The notes under the pieces: generated by a model
What the model was told of the DNA's origin: nothing
Database searches by the model: none
The model's input: only the letters and a program-made list of their open reading frames with translations
Source: Archilochus colubris
Taxonomy: Eukaryota; Chordata; Aves; Apodiformes; Trochilidae
Length of the DNA: 64,000 nt
Assembly: GCA_023079485.1 (NCBI GenBank)
Contig: CM041090.1
Location: 40,552,874 to 40,616,873 of the forward strand
Direction of reading: 5' to 3'
Shown here: one piece after another, positions 46,508 to 57,950 of the stretch
Layout of the letters: every line of letters begins with the position of its first letter
Position numbering within the stretch: position 1 is the stretch's first letter
Translations under genes and position numbers: made by a program

Positions 46508-49500
46508 TATTTGCTAGTTCAGAAAGCAGATCGACCACAATTGTTTTGTAGGACTGGCTCTGTAGATTTACTTCATGAAAAGTGATCCAAACAGCAAGAG
46601 CCCCTTTTGTTACTTGGCAATTAAAAAAAGAGCAAGAAAAGAAAGGGAAAAAAGAAATATTTAAGGAGTTCCACTTAGCTCTCTGCATTGCTAGGTCACT
46701 GATAAAGCTGGCTTTGTTTGGAGATTATCATTGAGGAATAAAAGATCTAAAATGAGCTGTTAAGTTGTTAGGTGAAACTCCTGTTGATTTCTCTGGCTGT
46801 AGGATTTCACAGGAAAGAAAGCAGGTTTTAGGGAGGTTTGAGAGGTCTGTGCCTGATGCTGTGCCCAGTGAAGTTCATGGTGTATTCAGTGGCTTCAGTG
46901 GCCAAACCAGTGCAAGTGGAAGCCTCACTGTGTCTGTATTTCAGTGCACTCTTACTGTTGTGACTCAGAGCAGCATTGCTGGATAAAAGGGAAAATTCCA
47001 GGCTGCTGGGATGACTGGGGCTCTGTTCCAGTGTTCCTTACAGGTATCAAACACCATTCCCACAGTAAAAAATGTGAAATGCATTTGAAACATAAAGTGT
47101 CAAACACAGCAAAGTCGATGTCGAGTTTAGGGTCCCTGCCAGGACTGGGATTTTCAGAGGAAGGTATCTCTGGCACTGGCTTTTCCAGGTTTGGAGCTGA
47201 GTCACTAAACTTTTGAAAGTGTTTCTATTTCTGTGTGGTTTGGGTGTATGAGTATATTTACTGTGTGTCTTTATAGTGCCACCTCCATGGGCTGCAGATG
47301 GACAAGGACACTGTGAGGTATCTCAGTGGTATGTGAGTGTTAACACCAGCTAAAGTTCTGCTTCAGAGCCCCTACCTGTTTTCCCAGACTGATTTCATTC
47401 TCCTTTCCCTTCTCTGGAGTCTGAAGATCAAGAGTTAAACAGTTCTGTGAGTTTTATTTGACTTGAGTGCAATAAATCTCCCAGGGTGACTGATAGACTG
47501 ATAACTCTCAAAATCCGTTCTCTACTTTCTCTGTCAAATCAGCAGTGAATATAGGGTGTTGTCAGTTGTTTTAAATAATGCTGTTTGGAAAGTATGTTGT
47601 TTATTACAATTCAACAAGTGTCATTTGTTTCTTGGAAGAAATCTGCCTTTATTTTATTTTATTTTCAATTTTTTTTCCCCACTGTGTATTAGAAATGCTG
47701 CATAATGTGGTGGGCTGGCTTTACAGATCCAGTTGAATCCTGGAAAGGTATCTGCATTTTTAAGGGATACATTCTGCTACAGGTTCCTAAAAAGCAGAAC
47801 ATTCTGTTCTTCAGATAAATGTTTGCCTGCAGGTATAGCTTTGTCTTTGTTGATTTGTTTCATCTTGGTCCTATTTCTGCTGCAGTTTCCCTTTCACAGA
47901 GTTTAAAAGTTTTTACCTTATAGCAGTTTGTATCCCAGCACTTCACAACAGCAGGGGGATTATTTAGTTTTCCCAATTGCCACCTGGTTATTTGTTCAGG
48001 CATCAGATTTTTATTTTTTTCCTCTTTTTGTTGCAAAGTTGAAGGAATGCAAGGTCAGGCAATGGGAATTTACCTCTCTGACTGCACCTCTCTTTTCTTT
48101 CATAAACTTCCTTTGGCTTCTTAATCTGAAACTTGCTTGTCAATGTGAAATGATTTCTTTATATTTAACTGTCTCTTTCCAATACAGACTAGAATTGTTC
48201 CTAACAAAAGAAGCATGAATTGGTGGAAACTATATATTAAATGCAAGACTATTTGTCTACTTTTCATTAGGTTGCTGAGTGAGAAGCCCAAACTCCTCTC
48301 TTTTCCCAAGGTACTCGGATATCCACGAGGTGCCTTCCTCCCCTAGCCTTGTTTCCTCTCCCAGTAAACCAGCTTTCCAAAAGAATGCTCCACTCTCTGC
48401 TCTTTATACTGTCAGCAGTGACAGCAACCAGCACTGCTGACATTTCTTATTGTTTACAAAGGATGAGCTCCAACAAGGCATCTCTGATCAGTTGATAAAC
48501 TCTCCTAACCCTCAACCCCCTGCCCAGCCCTCTGCTCCACTGACCAAACCAACCTTTTCACGCTACACTGACCATAATTACCAGTGAAAGATGCTAACCA
48601 GAAAGGATCAAAACTTCAGCTAAACACAAACAAACCAGCAAACCAGCTAGGAAGATAAACTGCTCACAACTCCCATTGCTTGGCAAACAGTGCAGGCCAG
48701 GAGAAACTGAGGAGCTGCAGGAATAGGGGGGGGGGGGTGGTGGGGAAAGAAGAAATCTAACCCTGAATTCCTTAAGTGCAAGTATTTTTCATATGAATTT
48801 TAAAATGGCTTGAAAAAACATCCTAGAATAGCATTAAAATAACCATTTTGTTTATTATCATAATCCTGTATATTTAATATCCTTTCCCCCCCTTCAGTTC
48901 CCCCCACTCCTGCAGAAACTCTCGCCAACACAGTGGTCAAACTAAGTTCATAGCTCCTCATAATGAGCCCAGGACTAATGCCTATACCAAAAAGAGTTGC
49001 TTTTCAGTAATCACATGAATTTTACTTTTACCCACCCCCCCTCTCTTTCTAGTGGGACAAGCAAATACCAGACATTTCTTTCCATTCTGTTTTCCTGGAG
49101 GTGAGAAGCACCAGCAGGCAGAGTCCTCTCTCATCCCTCTCTAAGAGTGAGTTGGTGAGGAAGGAAGCATTGATGGCCTTTGTTTGCCAGGGAAGTTGAT
49201 GTGGTGGATGATTAAATAGAAGTGGTTTAAATTCCATCTTAAAAAATTTGCCTTTTCTGATCTGGTTCCTACCTGAATTAGTTGGATAATGGAGTTAGTC
49301 CATAAGCAGAATTTAGCCACTGAGTTTTCCAGTGCCAAAGGGTCAGACAGTTTTTAGGGGGGTGTGATTTTCTTCCCACATTTTCTTTTCCATAGTAAGA
49401 GGAAAAGAACAAGATAAAGAAAACCAACATGTTTGGGCCAACAGCAAAAATCCCAGTCTTTAAAATTAAGCTTTATTATAGGCAAAATGAACAGCAGCAG

Positions 49501-50404
49501 TGGGTCATCTGGCTCTGTAAAATAATCTTCCTGTTCTTGTAGAAGTCTTTACTGGGAACCCAGTTGTGCCACGTTATGTCAGCATGGAATTAGTCCTTTC
49601 AATAATAAAATAATTTTCATTTACTCGTGTCACTTCTGCAGATGTCTTTGATGAGACCCTCCTGAGGAGTAACCAGAAAAGTGCCACTGCCACTCCTAAG
49701 GCTTTTGGACAGTCTTTGTCATCAGCTGGGTACTGAACACCTAAGAAACATCTCTTCATCTTTCTTTCTCTCATCAAATTGCTGTGGTATTGTGATGGAT
49801 GATATAGTTTGCATCTTTATGGCAAACTGAACCCCTCATCCTTTGCTGGAAGCTTTAGATGAGACTTCAGCACAAAAAATAACCTGATGCTAAATTAAAA
49901 GTGGCTGAGATCTGTCCTTGTCTGACTTTGCAGAGCTTCCATCATCAGGCAGGGTCTCCAGAAATGCTGTTCACATCAACAGGATTGGTCAGTGTAGAGT
50001 GTGATGGTTTTCCTTTCATTTATTTTAATGTCAGTTTTTATGGTCCTCTCTTGAATTTTTATCTGTTCCAAATAGATTTCACAGCATTGTCAAACTAAGA
50101 ACATATGAAAAGCTGAGCCCACAGAAGCCAACTTGAAATCCTAAGTGCTTTAAGTAACACAAAAACCATCTTTAGAAATGTTTCATTGAGCTTTATTTGC
50201 TTTCCTGAATTCCCTCTATAGCAGTCTGACTTTTTACAATCAGAAGCTTCTCCACAAAAGTGGCTTTGTCATGCACTTAGGACACTTGAAACGAAAATTA
50301 TCCATAGGTTGGAGATGTCAGGAAGCTTCCCAGAGCTGGGCATGTGCCTGTGTGTTTGAGGTGCCTGGATGCCTTTTGTTTCTCCCCCACTCTTCTTGCC
50401 CCAG
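46508..50404. other. Unique intergenic sequence
   Basis: No CR1 or LTR is recognised in this stretch. A G-run of 12 (48726-48737) and a (TTTTA)-like patch near 47650 are simple repeats. Open frames are at or below 96 codons. Confidence 0.4.
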
Positions 50405-50477
50405 GAGGTATATCCCAGGGAACTGGTTTGTTCCAATACTCTTGGAAGAATATACTGAGAGAATTGCTGCAAGAAAG
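50405..50477 (+). other. Candidate exon (73 bp), spliced transcript not proven
   Basis: The acceptor is strong: a 28-nt pyrimidine-rich tract (tttgtttctcccccactcttcttgcccc) with AG at 50403-50404. The donor is a consensus match, AAG|gtgagt, with GT at 50478-50479. One frame (phase 1 at the start, phase 0 at the end) is open across the whole exon and reads RYIPGNWFVPILLEEYTER plus five more residues. The other two frames are not needed for this. I recognise no protein family. It may be a non-coding or chance exon. The next good exon-like segment on the same strand is 51183-51251. Confidence 0.3.
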
Positions 50478-51182
50478 GTGAGTGCTGCACAGACAAATCC
50501 AGTCTAATGTAGAGACAAATAGGAACATGATTTAAAATTGCAGATGTGCATCATCTGAAGACATGAGCTTGAGTATGCAGAAACCCCCCCCACATGTATA
50601 GGGCATATTTGAAGTTCATGGGCTAAACTATTTACCAAAAAGAAAATACCACAGCTATTTAATTCTTTGAGCATCCATAGGTAGGAAATACCTCATGTCA
50701 GTCTTTATTTTGTCCAAAATACTCACTGACCAATGAATACAGATACTAAATGCAGAACTGATTTTTTTTTTTAACAATTTAATGCATTTGGTGAGGAGAG
50801 ACTATAAATTATCCTTATCAGAGGAAGTCTTAACTATTGAAAAACTGCTTCCTCCCCATAAACATAAGGAGGATTCATAGATCCTCAGTCTAAAAGGGAC
50901 AATCAAGGGACATGCTGTTCCTGACATGTAGCATGTTGGACAATACTGAGTATTTCTGAAATTAGGTACAAGAAAACCTATAGTTTGAACCAGGACAGGC
51001 AGTGGCATGACTGTAATGAACTGTCTGCCCTGGGCAGAGATGGAACGTGTAACACATGCTCATCAGTGAGTTACACAGCCACTGCAAACCACTTGGGTTT
51101 CTTTTTCCTGCTGCTAATGTAATTAGAGTTCGTGGATTTCCCATCACTGTCCTTTTATCTTGCCTCTCTTTCATGTTTCCAG
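50478..51182. other. Possible intron between two exon-like segments
   Basis: 705 bp starting GTGAGT and ending in the pyrimidine-rich tract and TTTCCAG. A T-run lies at 50762-50772 and a C-run at 50585-50592. Otherwise unique. Confidence 0.25.
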
Positions 51183-51251
51183 ATCTCACTATCACCTTCA
51201 TGCTAATGGGACACTCCCGGGCTGGTTAAACACGTTGTTACCTTAGCAGAG
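51183..51251 (+). other. Candidate non-coding exon (69 bp)
   Basis: Acceptor tract 'ttatcttgcctctctttcat', then gtttccag| at 51182. Donor CAGAG|gtaagt with GT at 51252-51253. All three frames contain a stop, so if transcribed it would be untranslated or a terminal coding part. It contains two CpGs ('actcccgggctgg', 'aacacgttg') and a 'gctaatggg' homeodomain-like site, so it could instead be part of a conserved element (51110-51255). Confidence 0.3.
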
Positions 51252-53573
51252 GTAAGTGGACACATTGGCTATGCAAGTCTTACCTGTTCTGAATCACCAG
51301 GACATTTTATTCCTCTGCTTTGTGTTAGGGACTTGGTGTGACTGCAGCCTTGTGTCCCCAAAGCTCAGGGCTGCAGCTGAGGGAGCCAGGCAAGGAAAGG
51401 CACCAAGATAAAAACATTTAAAAACCCCATAATTCTTCCCTGCACTTACATGTGCTTGTGTTGTATCAATCCCAAGAAGCCCTGGGAATTAAGCTGAGGT
51501 GAAAATGCCACCAATCCCTGGCCCTTTTATCTGCACTGTAATGAAGTCATGTCTTGCTCTTTAACTTTCATGTTACAATTAAGATTTTTACTTCCTCGTG
51601 TGATTCACTGCAGGGAAAGTGGGTTCTGAAAATTTTCAAGGGCAAAAAGACACAAGTTAGAGGAGCAAGTGGATGGAAATGGAGGTCTTTTTTCAAGTTA
51701 TTTCTTTCCAAGTCAAGTTAAAAAGAGCCATAAGAGCTTCAGCTTCAGCATGCAGTGATTGGAAAGAAAAAGATATTTGCACTTGAGGTATTAGCAAAAG
51801 CCCCCTAACTCAGGAGAAGGTGCTGGCTGACTTCAAGGAGTTAGTAGGGGGAGGTGTGTGTGAGATAAATAAAGGTCAAGCACTTAAAAGCCAATGGGTA
51901 ATTGTTGCTTGAGCCCACAGATTTCTTGCTGTTTTTTTGGATCAGATGTTTAAAAATGTGAGATCAAAATGTATTTGATTAATGCTTGGAAGTGTTTTAT
52001 AGTGAGAGCTAGGAGAGCAAAAATCATACTTAATGTCATTTGTCATGGAACTGTGTGTAGGTTCTCTGCCTGCCTAAACTGAAGGGTCTTTGCTAGCCAA
52101 AGCCACTTGTTCCCTGGGATGAAGATTTCTGCTTTGTAGATTTTTGCTCTATTGCATTTGCAGGTGCCTCATATTTAGTCACAGATGACAAATAATCAGA
52201 ACTTATCTGAATAAAATTTTCCTGAGTCTTCTGCCTGAGTGTTCTCCCTGTCTGTTCTCAGCCAAACTGCCTTTCCAGTTCTTTTCCTTGCATTTCTGCA
52301 TAGTTCATTGCCCTCATTCCACCACTGGGGCCCAGCAGATTTGTTTGATGTTGCTCTCTTGTCTGTACACATCTGTTTAGAGCAGTGGCTTTCAGACTGT
52401 GGTGCAGGGAGTTTGGGTGTGTGGGTGAAAACTTTAAAGGGATGAAAATCCCAAAAGCATTGCTGCAAGTTGTGCTGGGGAGGAGGAGGGAAATATCATC
52501 CTGCTGCACAGCTCCTGCTCCATGGGCACATCCCAGGAAAGCTCCTGTGGGACAGACACACTCTTCCCAACCAGTACTGTGGCAGACTGTCTCGTGGAGT
52601 GGCTGCTTTGTGTCTTTCTCATCTAGAAGTTATCAGGATGGTAGGTTTGCTACAGTGGTTGTTGTGGGGGGCACTTGTTTTTGGCTGTTGTAGCCTTGGT
52701 GGAGCAGCTGAAGCTAAAACACAGCTAAACATTTACATCAGGGACACACTGAGAAACCTCAGCATTAAAACTAAAATTAATTTTCAAGGGACCAGCCTTC
52801 CCTTCTGGGGAAACACTCCAAGGGAGCACAGCAAGAAATGGGAAAAAAAAAAAAAAAGAAAATCTCTGAAACAGTGCTCAGGGGAATTTTGCTGATTTGT
52901 TAGTATAGATGTGGGGAAATGGGGACAGCTTTCCTGATCTTTTCCTGATCTTTTCCTTCATCAGCTAAGAGTGACATCTCTGCAGGAATCTCCTTCTTTT
53001 TGGCTTAGGGCTGCTTTGCAAATGCACAAGAAAAGCACTGGGATTCATTGTGCTTCTGTATGTTATTAAGCACCCTGCATCCACTACATCCAATTATTTG
53101 GCTTTCATTTTTATGCCCAGTCCTTGTGACAAACTTCACGTTGCACTGCCTGTCCAAAAGGACCTTTCTGGCTAATGGAAGCTCCACTTTCTGTTAGTTA
53201 CTGCTCCACTCTCACCAGTCCCCTTCCTGCTTCTCTCAGCAGGGGATTAACCCAAGAGCTTGGCAATGCCTCTGCACTGCCCAGGCTGTCTCCCACGCAG
53301 TGATGGATCCTTTTTGACACACAGAGTGGTGAGATTTCTTGCAAGACAACCAGATAGACCAGATGGATCTGCCTCCTGGTTCCATGGGTGTCAGGGTGTA
53401 AGGCAGGCTGTTGGAAGGCTGTGCACATGGATGGGTGCAGTCCCATGGGAAGCAGGTTACCAGTCCAGTTTTTCTCCTCTCCCCCAGCACACCTCAGCTA
53501 ATGCAGTAACTGCCCCACACCTAGGGCTGTGATGAATTCCTTATCTTTAAGTCATGTTGGATCAAAGACCAAG
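51252..53573. other. Unique intergenic sequence
   Basis: Contains an A-run at 52843-52857. Overlapping frames at 52196-52895 on both strands show no domain. The segment 52383-52440 ('cagtggctttcagactgtgg') is vaguely like a hAT DNA-transposon terminus, but I do not call it. Confidence 0.4.
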
Positions 53574-53773
53574 ATATTTTTTCACTGTGATGATGACAGA
53601 GCCCTGGCCCAAGCTGCGCAGGGAGGTTGTGGAGGCTCCTTCTCTGGAAACATTCAAACCCCACCTGGATGTGTTCTGGGTGACCTCCTGCAGGTGCCCC
53701 TGCTCTGGCAGGGGGCTTGGACTTGGTGGTCTTTTGAAGAACCTTCCAACCCCTAAGATTCTGTGCTTCTGTG
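53574..53773 (+). repeat. CR1 LINE 3' fragment, older subfamily
   Basis: Plus-strand blocks 'ttcactgtgatgatgacaga', 'gcgcagggaggttgtggagg', 'tctctggaaacattcaaacc', 'cacctggatgtgttctgggt', 'ggacttggtggtcttttgaa' and 'ccttccaacccctaagattc', ending in TTCTGTGCTTCTGTG. More diverged than copies A-D. The frames here (75 and 82 codons) are readings through the repeat. Confidence 0.9.
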
Positions 53774-55464
53774 TTATTTCTTTAGTCACAGTGAGTCTCT
53801 AGGGCTGTGCAACTTTGCTTTGCCCTCTACTTAGGGATGATAAGAAATTCTGCCATGGAGAATTCTCTCAGTGCTCTCCTGGCATTTTCTACACACCATT
53901 CATCCCACTTCCCTCCCATGGTCTGCTCAGGCCCATGAATACTCAGCCTTCTATTTCCTCACCTCTATCTTTAGGAAACAGCAGGGGTAGCTCCTTCTCC
54001 AAGGCATCAAAATGAATCAGTTACCCCTGTACTTGTGGTGTTTGGAACTGCTGTGATTTTAAAGGCTGCTCAAAGCAGAGTTTACTGAAGTTGTATAAAT
54101 CTTTGCTTTAAATCCACTGTAAATACGTTACAGAATCTGCCAAACATGCATTAAAATATTTTGCTCCAGATATGCCTATGTCTAACCTTTTGGTTTCTAA
54201 GAGCTTTAATCAGTAATCTTCAAGTAGGAAGTTATTCATCTTTATTGCCAGGCAGTTCTCAGTGGTGGTCGTGGCAACAATCTTTTCATTGCTTCTGTGT
54301 TTAGTTGTTCTTTGACATGATAGAAGTCAGCTGCAGTTCAATGAGCTCACTATTTGTGCAACTTAATTGCTTGCTTCCTTTAATATGTACTCAATTTTTC
54401 CTTTTATGAGCAGAGTTGTTGGAAAAATTAAGCTTAAGGATATAGCTATCCACTGTTAATTAACCTCCTTCCCAAACACATTAGCAAAATAGGTCAAATG
54501 ACTCTTGAGTGTTAAGTGTACCATTACTAAGGTATTCCTTAGCTAGAAAATGAACCCTATATTGGATAAGACAGGAGTTTCCAAAGGAGCTTCAAGGACT
54601 TAGGTGTCCATATCTCACTGCTGTTTAACCAGATCCCAGGGTCTAATTCCCTTAAGCTGGATTTTACACAAGCTGTTGGGAGCATGTGCTAAGGAGTTTT
54701 GATTTTGTGCATGTTTAGAGCATGTTTAAAATCAGACTGAAACTCCTTCCTTTTGTTGCTCTTCAGTTCAGTTGAATGGAATCTTTGGTTCCACTGGGAT
54801 GTGTGATCCCTGTGTGTGTGTGTGCATATGCCCAAAAGCAAGCAAAAAAAGGTAATTAGTTTCTTCTTAGTACTTTGCATTAATAAGGATCCTGGGTGCA
54901 TTTGTTCTTTCAAGAAGGAATAATATTATTATCAGTATTATTATTCAGATTTGAAATTCCTGGAGTAGCTCTGTTATGTGAGGATGTATAAATAGTTTTG
55001 ATGAGTATAAAATATGCTCAGTGAGGGAACTGATCTATCAAAACAGCTTTATACAGTGATAGTGTCATTTCTTTCTGTGTCAGGAGTATAATCAGATGGG
55101 AAAATCACTTCAATTGCAGTAGTGATAGATTGATTGGAGTTTTGCCAGTTCACCCTCAAAATGGAACATGAACTTTAAAATCATATTCAGAAATGTGAGT
55201 TCAGTCAGAAAGTTCTTAATTTTTAAATTGTATTGTCTCTTACAAAGGGATGGAGAGGGTTTAAGAAAAATGGAAGTTGGAAGAATTCCCAATGGGAATG
55301 AAAAGGTTGTGTTTTGTTATGATTACATCTCCCAGTCATGGTTCTCAGGCTAAGTCAGGATACTTACTCCAGAAGCCACTGGGACTTCCCATAGGACTCA
55401 ACTCTCCTCACCCAAATATTATTCTGTGTTGCAGTGGTTGCCAGCCAAGAGCTCAGCCCCCTGT
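53774..55464. other. Unique sequence with a possible regulatory patch
   Basis: At 54080-54560 the sequence is AT-rich, with 'taatcagtaatcttcaag', 'ttattgccaggcag', 'gtgcaacttaattgcttgc' and 'aattaagcttaagg'. This could be an outlying conserved element, but the evidence is weak. A (TG)n lies at 54811-54824 and an (ATT)n patch at 54921-54945. Confidence 0.3.
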
Positions 55465-55531
55465 GCCAGGGATGATCCATACATGTAGGATGATCCATAC
55501 AACCAGCCAGGGATGATCCATAGATGTAGGA
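55465..55531. repeat. Short tandem duplication (offset 41 bp)
   Basis: GCCAGGGATGATCCATA-ATGTAGGA occurs at 55465-55490 and 55506-55531, with an additional 'gatgatccata' between. Local slippage. Confidence 0.85.
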
Positions 55532-55719
55532 GGCAACCTCTGCCTTGGGAGCTTCCAGTCTGAAGCAGCAAACGGAGGGGAATGAAGCATTCCAGTCTCT
55601 GGTTTATAGAACAGGGATAATGCCCATGGTCAAGTAGTGGATCTGTGGCATCTTTGCAGCAGCACTGTCAGGAATGCTGCACCTTTGGTTTGTACTGTGG
55701 GTTTTCCATGTTTCACCTT

Positions 55720-55943
55720 AGAATCACAGAATGACAGAACCATTTGGGTTGGAAAAGATCTTTAAGATCATCAGGTCCAACCCTTCCCCCAGCAGTGCCA
55801 AGGCCACCCCTGCCCCATGTCCCTCATCCCCACATCTCCAGGGCTCTGAAACCCCTCCAGGGATGATGGGGACTCCAGCCCTGCCCTGGGCAGCCTGGGC
55901 CAGGCCCTGACTGCTCTTCTGGGGGAGAAATATTTCCTAATAT
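55720..55943 (-). repeat. CR1 LINE 3' fragment, older subfamily
   Basis: The plus strand reads 'agaatcacagaatgacagaa', then 'ggttggaaaagatctttaag', 'cccttcccccagcagtgcca', 'cctgccctgggcagcctggg' and 'ggccaggccctgactgctct'. Same subfamily type as the 36.3-kb element (both have 'aaacccctccagggatgatgg'). About 220 bp. Confidence 0.93.
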
Positions 55944-56894
55944 GTTATTTAAAAACCTTTATGCTGTAGTTTCTCAAGCCAGAGGAGTACTTACCTTCAA
56001 ACAGGCCTTCTCTGGGCAGGGTTTCCTAGTGCCATGCCCCAGCTCTACCACTGGGGCTGCAGTGCCCCAGACCTCTTCCAAGAGCTGTAGCTTCACATCC
56101 CCCATGGAGAGAGTGAATCTGACCCTTTCAGCACAAATTCTGCTCTACTGGTTTTCCTGTTATTCTAATATAGGTATATAAAGGGCTTGATAGATACAAG
56201 CAAATGAGAAATAGATGTATTAGTGGAGTCTGGGCTCTTCATTTCAATTATCTTCCCAGTTCACCAAAGGCAGAGTAAGTGGAAAACTTCTGCCTTCCAG
56301 ATGCAAGCTGGAGCCATAAAGTACTGCCTCTCTTTTATACCAACTCAGAATGCCTAAAAAAGGACATAAGGTGGGTGTAAATGACATTTCTGCCAAAAAT
56401 CAAGGCCTCTTTAGCCACTGTCGGTGGTGTAATGGGACCTATAATAAATGAGGATTAAGTCTTTATTTAGAGATGCACTGAAATTGCTGAAATGCTGCCA
56501 GCCTGACACAAGCATCAGGAAATCGCATTTGTTCCACGTGGCCAAAACCCACAGAGGAGCTCCAGGAAGCACTTTCATTTTTTAGTATGACTGTAAATAA
56601 TGCTGTAGAGAGTTAAGACTGAAGTCTGGCAAACAAATTCGAGATGTGCTCCTGACAATATGTTCTCACCCTCCTTTGTGCTGCACTTCAGGGTTCTCCT
56701 CAACAGAAATGCACCTGCTGGGAGAGGGTGTGAAGTAGCTGAGGAGCTTCTGCAAGCCAGGTGAAAGCCTTAAGCACTTAAAATGACTGCAGAGCTGCTG
56801 CTCTTTGCAGTGTGGTTGTTCCTTTCAGGACACAGTGAACTGATACTGGAGCAGTTCCCACAATGATGCTTGCAGCAACAGGAGGAGCCCATTT
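55944..56894. other. Unique sequence with a weak regulatory-looking patch
   Basis: At 56410-56560 the sequence contains 'cactgtcggtggtgtaatgg', 'aataaatgaggattaagtc', 'gaaatcgcatttg' and an E-box-like 'ccacgtgg'. A few CpGs are retained. Nothing else is recognised. Confidence 0.3.
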
Positions 56895-57430
56895 CACAGA
56901 ATCCCAGATGGCAGGGTTGGAAGAGACCTCTGGAGATCATCCAGTCCAAGCCCCCTGCTAAAGCAGGTTCACCCACAGGATGGTGTCCAGGTAGGGTTTG
57001 AGTATCTCCAGAGAAGGGGACTTCACAGCCTCTCTGAGCAGCCTGGGCCAGTGCTCTGCCACCCTCATAGTAAGGAGGTTTTTCCTCATCTCCAGATGGA
57101 CCTTCCTGTGCTCCAGTTTGTGCCTCTTGCCCCTCATCCTGACACCAAAACCAGTCTGGGCCCCATCCTCCTGACACCCCTTCTTTAGATATCCATAAAC
57201 ATTGCTTATGGTTGGAGGCCATGATCTCAAAGGTCTTTTCCAACCAGAACACTTCTTTCTTTCTGTGGTAAGATCCCCTCTCAGCCTTCTCCAGGTTTGT
57301 TTCAGAAACAGAGCAGGTTTCTCAGCCTTTCCCCACAAGAGAGATCCCATCATGAACTTCATAGCCTTCCACTGGACTTCTTCCAGCAGTTCCTTGTCTT
57401 TCTTGAACTTGGGAGTCCAGGGCTGGACTT
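56895..57430 (-). repeat. CR1 LINE, old, with a nested insertion
   Basis: In reverse complement this runs from the tail at 56895 ('cacagaatcccagatggcag') through 'agacctctggagatcatcca', 'ctgagcagcctgggccagtg' and 'ctccagtttgtgcctcttgc', and on beyond the nested segment into 'tctcagccttctccaggttt'. The minus frame then reads KFKKDKELLEEVQWKAMKFM, the C-terminal end of the RT frame. The 189-codon minus frame 56958-57527 crosses the RT end, the 3' region and the nested piece, so it is not a real protein. Confidence 0.88.
57209..57266 (+). repeat. CR1 tail nested inside a minus-strand CR1
   Basis: The host CR1 is interrupted between 'ccataaacattgcttatgg' and 'taagatcccctctcagcctt' by plus-strand 'ggaggccatgatctcaaagg', 'tcttttccaaccagaac' and 'acttctttctttctgtgg'. 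This is the terminal end of another CR1 in the opposite direction. About 58 bp. Confidence 0.65.
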
Positions 57431-57664
57431 CTGGACCCTGGGACACCAGACCAAGAAAACAGTGCAGGAAATTGGCATTTACTCCTCTGCTTATCTCCCT
57501 GCAAAGGAAAAGAGTGAGAATTCCCAAGCTGGAGTAAAGGGTGGCACTTCTGTGCCAGCCAGAGGAGGGGGAGTGTTCTCAAGGAGGAGGAGCAGCTCAT
57601 CCCTCATTGCTTTGGACACACCATAAGGACCTCCCCGTGCTTCCAGCTCTGGTGAGCTAAAACA
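57431..57664. other. Unique sequence between CR1 and the CpG-rich patch
   Basis: May include more of the diverged CR1 coding part at its left end. Otherwise nothing is recognised. Confidence 0.3.
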
Positions 57665-57679
57665 TTCCTTGGGGACCAT

Positions 57680-57950
57680 CTTCAAACGCGATTTTACTTG
57701 TGGCCAACGCCAGCTGGTAGCCACGGAGGGGACAGGCAGCTTTCTGCGGCAGGACCTCGTTGGTGGCTGGGATTCATGTCGCAGGCCAGAAGGTGGCACT
57801 GCCGATACTGCCTTGGTGAGGTCTCATCTGCAGAGGAGGAAAAGTGGGGGGGATGCTGCGGGCAGCATCAACCGCGTTAGGTGGAAGGGGAGTGGGGGCC
57901 GGAGAGAGCTGAAAGCACGGAGCACGAGTGGACGAGGCAGTAATCTGGAT
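57680..57950. promoter_or_regulatory. CpG-rich patch
   Basis: About fifteen CpGs in 270 bp (aacgcg, caacgcc, cacgg, tgcgg, ctcgt, gtcgc, gccgat, gcgggc, accgcg, gccgg, gcacgagtggacgagg), in DNA that is otherwise CpG-poor. Overlapping open frames on both strands (119 plus, 152 minus) simply reflect the scarcity of stops in GC-rich sequence. It could be a weak CpG-island promoter, an eroded exon or an unrecognised repeat. No TATA box or clear donor site follows. Confidence 0.3.

Noticed and set aside
52383..52440. Possible hAT DNA-transposon terminus ('cagtggctttcagactgtgg')
   Set aside because: Only a few bases match, and no second terminus or 8-bp duplication was found.
56958..57527. 189-codon minus-strand frame, longest in the window
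   Set aside because: It runs through the CR1 RT end, the non-coding 3' region and a nested CR1 tail, so it cannot be one functional protein.
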